DNA of 64,000 nt from Nocardia ninae NBRC 108245 (GTDB lineage Bacteria > Actinomycetota > Actinomycetes > Mycobacteriales > Mycobacteriaceae). Below the pieces are notes generated by a model. The model was not told the DNA's origin. It did not search any database and worked only from the letters and a program-made list of their open reading frames with translations. This document shows, piece after piece, positions 38,810 to 46,807 of this stretch. The DNA is taken from positions 25,701 through 89,700 of the forward strand of contig NZ_BJXA01000033.1 in NCBI RefSeq assembly GCF_007990755.1. Reading direction: 5' to 3'. Every line of letters begins with the position of its first letter. Within the stretch, counting starts at the first letter, position 1. The position numbers were made by a program, and so were the translations under genes.

Positions 38810-39883
38810 TCACCGGGTTCGGTCGACGTCCTGCACGAAGCGGCGCTGATCGTCCAGAAAGCCTGTCGCGAACAGTGATCGGGGTGCGGCGACGGCAAAG
38901 ATGATCGTCTTGCTCGTGCTGTCTTCGATGTCCTTGCGCACCAGCGAGTGCGTCGCGTTGCGGTAGTGCTCGATACGCAGCAGATCGGCGGGGATCAGTT
39001 GGCGGTAGCGGGCCTCGGTGTCGGCGACGTCGACGTTGATGTCGTAGTCGGCCAGGGTGAGCAGCACGGGGATGCGGACGGCGGCGAGGTCGGCGGCGGC
39101 GTCGGCGGTGTAGTTCTGCTGGATGAAACGCCAGCGCTGTGCGGTCATGTCCGAGGTGACGGCGGCTGCCGCACGGGCTTGTTCGAAGGTCGCGCCCTCG
39201 CGCAAGAGTTTGCGGGTGCGTTCGCTGTCGGCGATCGCCGCATCGATGCGCGCCGGGCCCGCGTGCTCGGCGGTCAGCTTGGCAATCGTGTGGTAGCGGC
39301 CCTGTTGGAGCCAGTTGACGGCGGGCGACACGGCGATCATGAACTGCAAGCCCGGATCTCGTGCGGCGACCGCGGGCAGGACCCAGCCTGCTTGGCTGGC
39401 GCCCCACAGCCCGATCCGCGCCGGATCGATCTCGGAACGCGTTCTGGCCCAGGCGATCGCGTCGAGAGTCTCGGTGGTCCGGTCAGCCATGGTCTGGTTC
39501 AGCCAGTCACCGGGTGCTCCCGCCACACCGGGCTTGTCCCAGGACAGCGACGCATACCCGGCCCGCGCCAACGACTCCCAGATCGGACGGTAGAACGTGT
39601 CGTGGGTGGCGTCGATCGGCCCGTCACCGTGGACGAAAACCACCAACCCGAACGGCGCCGTCCCCTCCTCGGGCAGCGCGAGTGCACCGTTCAGCGGTTG
39701 CGCGCTGCCAGGGATCGTGACGCGTTGTTCCCGCAGGTCGTAGCTGTTCTGATACACGACCCAGCCACCGGCGGCCCCGATCAGCGCGAGAATCGCGGTG
39801 AGCGACAACAGTATTCGGCGGCGTCGCGAAACAGGTCGCGCGCGCGCTGTTCCGGGCTCCGCGCGCGAACTTTCCGAAGGCAT
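38810..39883 (-). CDS. Membrane-anchored alpha/beta hydrolase
   Basis: 357 residues. One N-terminal membrane helix (ILLSLTAILALIGAAGGWVVY) places the catalytic domain outside. Fold motifs: VVFVHGDGPIDATHD (oxyanion region), nucleophile in GLWGASQAGWVLP, acid in LTLADYDINVD and His in RNATHSLV. Probable esterase or peptidase of the S9/dienelactone group. ATG 39883 has GGAG 5 nt upstream. Divergent from the PaaX-like regulator; ATCGTT direct repeats lie between them. Confidence 0.85.
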   Translation of the reverse strand: MPSESSRAEPGTARARPVSRRRRILLSLTAILALIGAAGGWVVYQNSYDLREQRVTIPGSAQPLNGALALPEEGTAPFGLVVFVHGDGPIDATHDTFYRPIWESLARAGYASLSWDKPGVAGAPGDWLNQTMADRTTETLDAIAWARTRSEIDPARIGLWGASQAGWVLPAVAARDPGLQFMIAVSPAVNWLQQGRYHTIAKLTAEHAGPARIDAAIADSERTRKLLREGATFEQARAAAAVTSDMTAQRWRFIQQNYTADAAADLAAVRIPVLLTLADYDINVDVADTEARYRQLIPADLLRIEHYRNATHSLVRKDIEDSTSKTIIFAVAAPRSLFATGFLDDQRRFVQDVDRTR

Positions 39884-39893
39884 ATCCACTCCA

Positions 39894-39918
39894 ATCGTTC
39901 GTTCTGAAAACCATCGTT
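39894..39918. promoter_or_regulatory. ATCGTT direct repeats in the hydrolase/PaaX intergenic region
   Basis: ATCGTTCG at 39894-39901 and ATCGTTTG at 39913-39920, period 19 bp. The same hexamer occurs inverted in the divergent region at 41252-41291. Candidate binding sites for the PaaX-like regulator. Confidence 0.45.
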
Positions 39919-39960
39919 TGTATGCTGAGCACATCAGGATCGACCGGATCGAGAGGGCGG

Positions 39961-40848
39961 ATGGTGGAGACGCACAGCGTAGAGGTGACGACGCGGACCC
40001 TGGTGGAAAGCATGGTTCGCGAGGACGCCACCATCGACGCCGGTGCGCTGTACACGGTCGCGAACGCGCTCGGCATGACCGATCAGCAGGTCCGGTTGTG
40101 CGTGCGCCGCCTGGTCGCGGACGGGCAGTTCACCCAGCAGGGGCGGGGGCGCAAGGCGATTCTGCACGCCACCGCGGCGACGGCGAGCGCGCTCGCGCCC
40201 GACGTGGAGTTCGTGCGCTACATGTTCGCGCAGGATCGCGGCGAGGCCGCGTGGGACGGGTTGTGGCATCTGGTCGCCTTCGCCATTCCCGAGACCGCTC
40301 GGTCGGCCCGAGATGCCATGCGGGACGGCATCGTTCGGCTCGGCGGCGCACCGATCCAGGGCGGACTGTACGTGAGCCCGAACGCGTGGGAGCAGCATCT
40401 GGACGCGCTCGCCGCCGAGCTCGACGTCACCGACCACCTCACCACCTTCACCACGACCGACCTGCGCGTCGGGCAGACCGAGGCACCGCGCCGCATCGCC
40501 GCCCGACTGTGGCCGCTGGACGAGGTCGCCGCGCGCCATCGCCGTCTCCTGGATTTCGCGCAACGCACGCTGCGCCGGTTGCGCACTGCCGAGTTGTCCG
40601 ACACCGAATTGCTGACCGTCACCATCGAACTGGCCGCCGAGTTCACGCGCGCGATGGAGCCCGATCCCCTGCTGCCGCCGCAGTTGCTGCCGCAACCGTG
40701 GGCCGGGACCAAGGCCCGCGGCGTGGTCGCCGAATGCTGGGCGCTGTTGCTCGCAGCCGAGACGTCCACGCCGCCTCGCCTTTTCCGCGCCTACGCCGAC
40801 GTCGTCAGCGACGTTGCGAAACATGCCGCACCCCCAGGTATTTCGTAG
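39961..40848 (+). CDS. PaaX-family transcriptional regulator
   Basis: 295 residues. N-terminal winged helix ALYTVANALGMTDQQVRLCVRRLVADGQF (about residues 26-55), then the PaaX middle domain (WDGLWHLVAFAIPET) and a helical C-terminal domain (FAQRTLRRLRTAELSDTELL). PaaX represses aromatic catabolism through a CoA-thioester effector; ligand here unknown. ATG 39961 (MVETHSVEV) is chosen; ATG 39922 would add 13 residues. Its 3' end overlaps the convergent membrane gene by 44 bp. Confidence 0.8.
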   Translation: MVETHSVEVTTRTLVESMVREDATIDAGALYTVANALGMTDQQVRLCVRRLVADGQFTQQGRGRKAILHATAATASALAPDVEFVRYMFAQDRGEAAWDGLWHLVAFAIPETARSARDAMRDGIVRLGGAPIQGGLYVSPNAWEQHLDALAAELDVTDHLTTFTTTDLRVGQTEAPRRIAARLWPLDEVAARHRRLLDFAQRTLRRLRTAELSDTELLTVTIELAAEFTRAMEPDPLLPPQLLPQPWAGTKARGVVAECWALLLAAETSTPPRLFRAYADVVSDVAKHAAPPGIS

Positions 40849-41260
40849 TGATCGAAACTGTCGGTGCGAGTGCCGACGCCACGGCGGTCAGCACGGTTGT
40901 CGCGAACCAGAATCGCGTCCACGTCGGCGGCACCGGCGTGAGCAGCACCAGCAACGCCGAGTAGATCACCGCACCTCTGCGCAGGCGGCGCTCGCAGTAG
41001 ATCTGCCGCCGGAGCGCGGTCGCGCCTGCCCATGCTCGCGGGCCTATCAGGCCTCGCCAGGTGTGCAGCGTCAAGAACCACATCGCGATGAGCAGCCCCG
41101 AGCCGAGCAGCTGAATCCAGTCCGGGAGCTCGACCTCGGGCCCACTGAGCGGCAGCGCGACCGATGCGAAGGCGATGCCGCCCGCGGCCTCGATCAGGAT
41201 GAGCCGCCGCACCGGACCGATGGGCGTCTCGCGCAGCAATCTTGTCGCAGAATCGTTCAT
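40805..41260 (-). CDS. Small integral membrane protein
   Basis: 151 residues with four predicted helices: LILIEAAGGIAFASVALPL, IQLLGSGLLIAMWFLTLHT, GAVIYSALLVLLTPV and FWFATTVLTAVASAL. Family not recognised. ATG 41260 (MNDSATRLLRET) lies within the operator-like ATCGTTCAT. Divergent from the saccharopine-dehydrogenase-like gene, with 56 bp between starts. Confidence 0.72.
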   Translation of the reverse strand: MNDSATRLLRETPIGPVRRLILIEAAGGIAFASVALPLSGPEVELPDWIQLLGSGLLIAMWFLTLHTWRGLIGPRAWAGATALRRQIYCERRLRRGAVIYSALLVLLTPVPPTWTRFWFATTVLTAVASALAPTVSITTKYLGVRHVSQRR

Positions 41261-41298
41261 GTTACCGTCGATCGTAGACGCAATGAACGATATTGCGT
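41251..41298. promoter_or_regulatory. Nested inverted repeats in a divergent promoter
   Basis: ATCGTTCAT (41252-41260) and ATGAACGAT (41283-41291) form a perfect 9-bp inverted repeat with a 22-bp spacer. ACGCAAT (41278-41284) and ATTGCGT (41292-41298) form a second, perfect 7-bp repeat around the right arm. Likely control of both divergent genes. Confidence 0.55.
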
Positions 41299-41316
41299 AG
41301 TCGAAGGAGGATGGGC

Positions 41317-42519
41317 ATGCGGGTTCTGGCATTGGGCGGCGCGGGAGCGATGGGGTCCGTGGCGGTGCGGACTGCGGCAGGCCTGCCCGGCGTGCAGGAG
41401 ATCATCGTGGCCGACCGCGACGTGGTCGCGGCTCGAGAAGTCGTCGACAGGTGGTCGGGATCGGGCGCTGAACTGCGGGCCTGCCGGATCGACGTGACCG
41501 ACCGCGCGGCGCTCTACGGCGCACTCGGCGAGGTCGATGTCGTGCTCAATACCGTTGGCCCGTATTACCGTTTCGGCCTGACGGTGCTGCGGGCGGCGAT
41601 CGACACCGGGACGCACTACCTCGACATCTGCGACGACTGGGAGCCCACGATGCAGATGCTCGAATACGACGCCGACGCGCGCGCCGCAGGCGTCTGCGCG
41701 ATCGTCGGAATCGGCGCGAGTCCAGGGGTGAGCAACCTGCTGGCGGCCCGCGCCGCTCGCGAACTCGACCGCGTCGAGGACATCTACACCGCCTGGCCGG
41801 TGGATGTACCCGGTGCCGGCAGTTCGGACGGCCTCGAGCTCACGGGCCCGAACGGGTTACCGACCGCGGCGGCCGTGCACTGGATGCAGCAGATCAGCGG
41901 GGCGATCACGGTGGTCCGGGCGGGACAGCTGGTCCAGGAACCGCCGTTGCAGCCCGTGCCGTTGACGCTGCCCGGTGGCCGCATCGGCACGGCTTACACC
42001 GTCGGCCATCCCGAACCGGTCACCCTGCACTGGACTCTGCAACCGGCCGGACGCGTGGCGAATCTGATGGTCGTCACACCCGGCACCGCGGCCTTCCTGG
42101 ACGTGCTGCGTACCGATATCGACAAGGGCGCGCTCACCAACGAAACCGCGGCAGCCGAATTGGCCGCGCCCACCCTGTGGCGTGGCCTGCGCTCGATGGC
42201 ACGGTCGTGGCGCTTCGCCGCACCGGGGAATCTGCCGCCGTTCTTCGCCGTCGCCACCGGTAGCAAAGATGGTGTGCCGCTGTCGATCCTGGCCCATGTC
42301 GGCTCCGCGCTGATCGACAACATGGCGGAAGCCACGGGAATCCCGTTGGCGCTCGGGCTTTCTCAGCTCGTCGACGGTGTGGCGATACGGCCGGGTGTGC
42401 ATCCCCCCGAGGCAATCCTCGAGGCGGACCGGTTCTTCGACGACCTCGGCAGACATACCTGCGACGTCGTCACCGAACAGGCACCGCTCGCCTCGGCCAC
42501 AGTCGCTTCCAGCGGGTGA
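41317..42519 (+). CDS. Saccharopine-dehydrogenase-like NAD(P) oxidoreductase
   Basis: 400 residues. Rossmann loop VLALGGAGAMGSVAV (residues 3-17), then CDDWEPTMQML and GIGASPGVSNLLAARAA as in saccharopine/lysine-6-dehydrogenase relatives. Probably acts on an amino-acid-derived imine; substrate unknown. ATG 41317 has GGAGG about 6-7 nt upstream. The DAO-like gene follows after 95 bp and has its own promoter. Confidence 0.85.
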   Translation: MRVLALGGAGAMGSVAVRTAAGLPGVQEIIVADRDVVAAREVVDRWSGSGAELRACRIDVTDRAALYGALGEVDVVLNTVGPYYRFGLTVLRAAIDTGTHYLDICDDWEPTMQMLEYDADARAAGVCAIVGIGASPGVSNLLAARAARELDRVEDIYTAWPVDVPGAGSSDGLELTGPNGLPTAAAVHWMQQISGAITVVRAGQLVQEPPLQPVPLTLPGGRIGTAYTVGHPEPVTLHWTLQPAGRVANLMVVTPGTAAFLDVLRTDIDKGALTNETAAAELAAPTLWRGLRSMARSWRFAAPGNLPPFFAVATGSKDGVPLSILAHVGSALIDNMAEATGIPLALGLSQLVDGVAIRPGVHPPEAILEADRFFDDLGRHTCDVVTEQAPLASATVASSG

Positions 42520-42614
42520 CGACCCATCGCCGCCGATAGCCGAATACCGCACTGGCGCCTGCACGTTCCTGCTTTCCGAGCCGCGGGCGCCGGTTCGTGA
42601 GTACGGTCGCGATC

Positions 42615-43547
42615 ATGGCGAATGATGTGTTGGTACTGGGGGCCGGAGTCATCGGACTGACCACCGCGGTGTGCCTGGCGGAGGAGGGGCATCGGGTTCG
42701 GGTGTGGGCGGAACTGCCGCCGGAGCGAACGACCTCGGCGGTGGCGAGCGGACTGTGGTGCCCCGGCGCCACGGCACGGGATCTGGCGTGGAGCCGCGTG
42801 ACGTTCACCGAGTTCTCCCGGCTGGCCGACGATCCGGCGTCGGGCTTGCACTTCGAACGCGGACTTCAGGTTTCGCGGTTCTGGTCCGAACCGCCCGCGT
42901 GGATCGGCGAGCTGGCCGACCTGGAAATGTGCGCCCCCGACGAACTGCCGGACGGCATGCTGATCGGCTTCCGCAGCACCGCCCCGCTGATCGATCTGCC
43001 GCGCTACCTGCGCTACCTGACCGGTCGGCTGGCGGCGCAGAACGTGACGGTCGAGCAGCGGACGGTGCGCGCTCTCACCGAGGCCGCGGCCGCCGCCTCC
43101 GTCGTGGTGAACTGCACCGGCGTGGCGGCGGCCGCACTCACCGGCGACGACATGCAGCCGGTCCGCGGGCAGCATGTGATCGTCCGCAACCCCGGCATCA
43201 CCGACTTCTACGTCGAACTCGGCGCCCCCACCGAATGGGCTGGAATCTTCCCGCACGGCGACCGCCTGATCCTCGGCGGCGTGCGCCAACGCGGCGAGTG
43301 GAGCCTCGACCCGGACCCCGAGGTGGCCGACCAGATCCTGCGCCGCTGCATCGCCGTCGAACCCAAGCTCGCCGCCGCGGAGGTAGTCGGCCACGAGGTC
43401 GGCCTCCGCCCCGGTCGCGTCGAAGCCAGGCTCGATGAGGAGCGCGTCGGTGAGTCCAGGATCGTGCACAACTACGGGCACGACGGATGGGGTGTCAGCC
43501 TCTCCTGGGGCAGCGCCCGCGAAGTCGCGCGGCTGCTCGCCGACTGA
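42615..43547 (+). CDS. D-amino-acid-oxidase-like FAD enzyme
   Basis: 310 residues. FAD loop DVLVLGAGVIGLTTAVCL (residues 4-21), VVVNCTGVAAAAL, substrate-carboxylate Arg in ILGGVRQRGEW, and the C-terminal signature NYGHDGWGVSLSWG. Would oxidise D-amino acids to 2-oxo acids with hydrogen peroxide. It ends at RLLAD with no peroxisomal tail, as expected in bacteria; length is slightly short. TACGGT at 42602-42607 is 7 nt before ATG 42615, so probably leaderless; GTG 42597 is the alternative. A strong terminator follows. Confidence 0.87.
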   Translation: MANDVLVLGAGVIGLTTAVCLAEEGHRVRVWAELPPERTTSAVASGLWCPGATARDLAWSRVTFTEFSRLADDPASGLHFERGLQVSRFWSEPPAWIGELADLEMCAPDELPDGMLIGFRSTAPLIDLPRYLRYLTGRLAAQNVTVEQRTVRALTEAAAAASVVVNCTGVAAAALTGDDMQPVRGQHVIVRNPGITDFYVELGAPTEWAGIFPHGDRLILGGVRQRGEWSLDPDPEVADQILRRCIAVEPKLAAAEVVGHEVGLRPGRVEARLDEERVGESRIVHNYGHDGWGVSLSWGSAREVARLLAD

Positions 43548-43586
43548 TCCGGTTGCCAGGCCCGCAAGCCTCGTCAGGAATGTAGA

Positions 43587-43616
43587 AAGCCCCGGTCAGC
43601 AGAGTGACCGGGGCTT
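43587..43616. terminator. Bidirectional terminator
   Basis: Perfect 12-bp stem AAGCCCCGGTCA (43587-43598) with TGACCGGGGCTT (43605-43616), loop GCAGAG. It lies between the DAO-like gene and tRNA-Gly, which converge. Confidence 0.88.
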
Positions 43617-43623
43617 CGACAAG

Positions 43624-43695
43624 AGCGGATGACGGGATTTGAACCCGCGACCCTCACCTTGGCAAGGTGATGCGCTACCACTGCGCTACATCCGC
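43624..43695 (-). tRNA. tRNA-Gly (anticodon GCC)
   Basis: On the - strand: acceptor stem GCGGATG paired with CATCCGC, anticodon loop TTGCCAA giving GCC, T-loop GGTTTGAATCC, discriminator U, all correct for tRNA-Gly. The CCA end is not encoded. Flanked by a terminator at its 3' side. Confidence 0.97.
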
Positions 43696-43768
43696 GTTCG
43701 CATCTCGAATACTCGGTGATGCGAGATGGAACTTTAGCCGATGCACGGCGGAAAATGCCAATCCGCGA

Positions 43769-44986
43769 TCATGCGGTCTGTTCGGCGGCCGTGGGTTTGC
43801 GGCGCAGGCCGAGTCCGGCGGCGGTCAGGCAGGCCAGCGACACGACCACGACGAACCACGGGAACACCGCGCTCAGGCTCCAGGTGGTGGCGGCCCAGCC
43901 GGCCAGGATGGTCGGCAACGCCATGGCGGTGTAGGCGAGCAGGTAGTACGCCGACATGGTTTCGCCCCGCTTGTGTTGCGGCACAACCTCGGACAGGTGG
44001 CGCAGCGATCCGCCGAAGCCGAGTCCGAAGGTGGCGCCGAGCAAGACACCGGCCAGCAGCACCACGACCCAGTTGCCGGTGTGCAGAGCGGGCACGGTGA
44101 GCAGTAGCGCCACCGCCATCCCGGTGTCGCCGCCGATGGCCGCGCGCCGTGCCGGAATCTTGGTCGCGAACAGCTGCGAGGTGGCGCCGGCCAGTGCGGT
44201 CGACGCGACCACCGCGCCGCCGAAAACCAAGTTGTGGATGCCGGTTTCGGCCGAGGCGAGCGACGGGTACAGCGACAGCAGCACGCCGAGCACCGACCAG
44301 GCCGCCATCACGCCGAGCGCGGAGAACCAGAAGTCGCCGCGAATCTCCGGCGGCACAGACGGTTTCGCGATCCGGATCCGGCCCGGGATGCGGCCGGTGT
44401 GTGGCTCCTCCAGCGCGATGACGCCGACGCCGATGAGCAGGCAGACAACGGTGATGACGACGTACGGCAGGCGCAGCGGGTGCGGTGCGTACTGCGCGAG
44501 CAGGGCCGAGCCCAGAATCGCCACGGCCATACCGACATTGAACGCCACACCGGTGAGCTGACCGGATCGCGCGCCGTGCTTGGGCCGCAGATCCAGCAGG
44601 GCCGCCGCACCGGCGACCACCGTCGCGCCGACCGCGAAGCCGTGCAATGCACGCGCCACCAACAGCATCGCGACATTGTCGGCCAGCAGGAAGACCGCGA
44701 GTCCGGCGATCATCGTCACGAAAGCACCGAGCAGCACCGGCTTGCGGCCGACCACGTCGGAGATCTTGCCCGACACCAGCACCGCGCCCAGGGCCGCGAA
44801 CGCGTACACGGCGAACACGAAGGTCGTCGTCAGCGGCGAGAAGTGCCACTCCTGCTGGTACATGCCGTACAGCGGGGCCGGTACCCCGGAGACGCCGAGC
44901 GCCACCCCGCCCGCGGCCAGCACCAGGCCGTAGGCCCAGCGCTGTGAGGTCTGCTCGTCGGCGGCGGGCAGCACTGTCGCTGTCAT
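43769..44986 (-). CDS. MFS transporter
   Basis: 405 residues, about twelve membrane helices. The loop 2-3 motif reads GKISDVVGRKPVLLG, typical of drug/metabolite antiporters. Probably an exporter; substrate unknown. ATG 44986 has GGAG 5 nt upstream. Divergent from an ArsR regulator, with an 11-bp inverted repeat between, so it is probably the regulated pump. Confidence 0.9.
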   Translation of the reverse strand: MTATVLPAADEQTSQRWAYGLVLAAGGVALGVSGVPAPLYGMYQQEWHFSPLTTTFVFAVYAFAALGAVLVSGKISDVVGRKPVLLGAFVTMIAGLAVFLLADNVAMLLVARALHGFAVGATVVAGAAALLDLRPKHGARSGQLTGVAFNVGMAVAILGSALLAQYAPHPLRLPYVVITVVCLLIGVGVIALEEPHTGRIPGRIRIAKPSVPPEIRGDFWFSALGVMAAWSVLGVLLSLYPSLASAETGIHNLVFGGAVVASTALAGATSQLFATKIPARRAAIGGDTGMAVALLLTVPALHTGNWVVVLLAGVLLGATFGLGFGGSLRHLSEVVPQHKRGETMSAYYLLAYTAMALPTILAGWAATTWSLSAVFPWFVVVVSLACLTAAGLGLRRKPTAAEQTA

Positions 44987-45004
44987 CGAAACTCCGATCC
45001 GGTA

Positions 45005-45062
45005 GGTTTGATGATGATCGAACCGCGTACGACACTACAGCTGGTATGACGATCATCAAACC
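45005..45062. promoter_or_regulatory. ArsR/MFS intergenic inverted repeat
   Basis: GGTTTGATGAT (45005-45015) and ATCATCAAACC (45052-45062), perfect 11 bp, spacer 36 bp. Both arms flank the region holding both promoters, so each may bind an ArsR dimer. Confidence 0.6.
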
Positions 45063-45079
45063 ATGGAGTGAGGTAGATC

Positions 45080-45409
45080 ATGACCGAAGCTAAGGAAGCG
45101 GCAGTCGAGGCCGCACCGGTGGCCGCGCTGTCCACCGTGCTCGGCGCGATACAGGACCCCATCCGCCTGGAAATGGTGCGGCGGCTGAGCAACGCCGGCA
45201 CCGCGGTCCGCTGCAACGAGCTCTACGACGTGATCAACAAGTCGACCGCGACCCACCACTTCAAGATCCTGCGCGAGGCAGGGGTCATCGAGCGGGTGAT
45301 CGTCGACGGTCAGATCTGGCAGCGGCTACGCGCTCGCGACCTGGAAACCGCCCTCCCCGGCGTGGTGTCCGCGGTCGTCGAAGCCGCCAACCGCGCGACT
45401 ACGGACTGA
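45080..45409 (+). CDS. ArsR-family transcriptional regulator
   Basis: 109 residues. Winged helix: IQDPIRLEMVRRLSNAG then KSTATHHFKILREAGVIER (recognition helix). No metal-binding Cys pair (ELxVCDL-type) is present, so a non-metal ligand is likely. ATG 45080 follows GGAGTGAGG. Divergent from the MFS gene and probably its repressor. Its 3' end is 16 bp from the convergent protease gene. Confidence 0.9.
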   Translation: MTEAKEAAVEAAPVAALSTVLGAIQDPIRLEMVRRLSNAGTAVRCNELYDVINKSTATHHFKILREAGVIERVIVDGQIWQRLRARDLETALPGVVSAVVEAANRATTD

Positions 45410-45425
45410 CTCCCGCTTCGCCGGG

Positions 45426-46796
45426 TCAGCCTTCGACCAATCTCCGCACCGCGGCAGGCAATTCGCGGGTCCGCTTGTACGGCCCGGCAACCGACGCGGC
45501 AAACGGACGTCCCAGCAGCGTGCCGGCGATAGCCGACACCTCATCGGTGGTCACCGCGTCGATCCGCGCCAACGTCTCCGACACACTCCGATGGTTGCCG
45601 TAACTGAGTTCACTGCGCCCGATCCGGTTCATCCGGGACGCGGAGTCCTCCAGCCCCAGCACGAGCCCACCACGCAACGAACCCTTGGCCCTGGCACATT
45701 CGGCATCCGTAATGCCATTGGCCGCAACCTCTTCGAGCACCCCGCGCGCCAAAGTCGCGACCTTGCCGAGGTTCTCCGGCTGACAGCCGATGTACACCGA
45801 GAACGCGCCGGTATCGGCGAAGGTGTCCACGCTGGAGTACACCGAGTACGCCAGCCCGCGTTCCTCCCGGATCCGCTGGAACAGCCGGGAACTCAGCCCG
45901 CCGCCGACCACGGTGTTGAGCACCGAGAGCGGCCAGCGCCGCTCCCCCTCGTGCCGCCCGAAGGCGCGCACCCCGAACGCCAGGTGCGCCTGCTCGCTGT
46001 CGCGGTGGCTCCAGTGCAGTTCGGGATCGCTGGCCGGGCGAAACCGCCCCTCGCGACGCTTGGCGGGCGTGGCCGCCGGGTCGAGCCGATTCTCGAACGC
46101 GCGATGCACCAACTCCACCGTGTGCTCGTGTTCGACATTGCCCGCGACCGCGACGACCATCCGGTCCGGCCGGTAGCGCCGCAGGTGGAAACCGCGCAAC
46201 TGCCCGGCGTGCATCGACTCGATGGATTCGATCGAGCCGATCACCGGCCGCCCGATCGGATGGTCACCGAACAGCGCGGACAGGAACGCGTCGCCGACCA
46301 GATCCTCCGGGTCGTCGTCGCGCATGGCGATCTCTTCGAGCACCACCTGACGTTCCAGGTCGACGTCCTCGGCGCGGCACAGCCCGTTGAGCACCACGTC
46401 GGAGACCATGTCCACGGCCAGCGGCAGGTCCTCGTCGAGCACGTGCGCGTAGTAGCAGGTCTGCTCTTTCGCGGTGAACGCGTTGAGCTCACCGCCGACG
46501 GCGTCCATCGCCTGCGCGATGTCCAGCGCCGTGCGCGTCGGTGTCGCCTTGAACAGCAGGTGTTCGAGAAAGTGGGCCGCACCGGCGACGGTGGGGCCCT
46601 CGTCGCGCGAGCCGACGCCCACCCAGACGCCGATCGAGGCCGAGCGCACGCCCGGCACATGTTCGGTCACCACGCGCAGCCCGCCGGGTAGCACGGTGCG
46701 CTGTACGCCGGGGTCGGTCATGTTGGCTCGCAGCTCCAGTGACGAACCCCCCTGCTCGCGTCGGAGCAGAGGGGCTGTCGTCTTCTTCGTCGTCAC
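45426..46796 (-). CDS. M16-family zinc metalloprotease (PepR-like)
   Basis: 456-residue insulinase-type protease. Inverted zinc motif HFLEH at about residues 76-80, distal Glu in the CRAEDVDLERQVVLEEIAM helix, and a complete C-terminal M16_C domain. Probably processes exported or small peptides; substrate unknown. GTG 46796 begins 11 bp after the pnp stop, so it is co-transcribed with pnp; a weaker alternative is ATG 46721 (MTDPGVQRTVLPGG). Confidence 0.92.
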   Translation of the reverse strand: MTTKKTTAPLLRREQGGSSLELRANMTDPGVQRTVLPGGLRVVTEHVPGVRSASIGVWVGVGSRDEGPTVAGAAHFLEHLLFKATPTRTALDIAQAMDAVGGELNAFTAKEQTCYYAHVLDEDLPLAVDMVSDVVLNGLCRAEDVDLERQVVLEEIAMRDDDPEDLVGDAFLSALFGDHPIGRPVIGSIESIESMHAGQLRGFHLRRYRPDRMVVAVAGNVEHEHTVELVHRAFENRLDPAATPAKRREGRFRPASDPELHWSHRDSEQAHLAFGVRAFGRHEGERRWPLSVLNTVVGGGLSSRLFQRIREERGLAYSVYSSVDTFADTGAFSVYIGCQPENLGKVATLARGVLEEVAANGITDAECARAKGSLRGGLVLGLEDSASRMNRIGRSELSYGNHRSVSETLARIDAVTTDEVSAIAGTLLGRPFAASVAGPYKRTRELPAAVRRLVEG

Positions 46797-46807
46797 AAAG
46801 ACAAGTA

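Noticed and set aside
45406-45429. Terminator between the ArsR and M16 genes
   Set aside because: Only a 4+4-bp stem with a bulge overlapping both stop codons.
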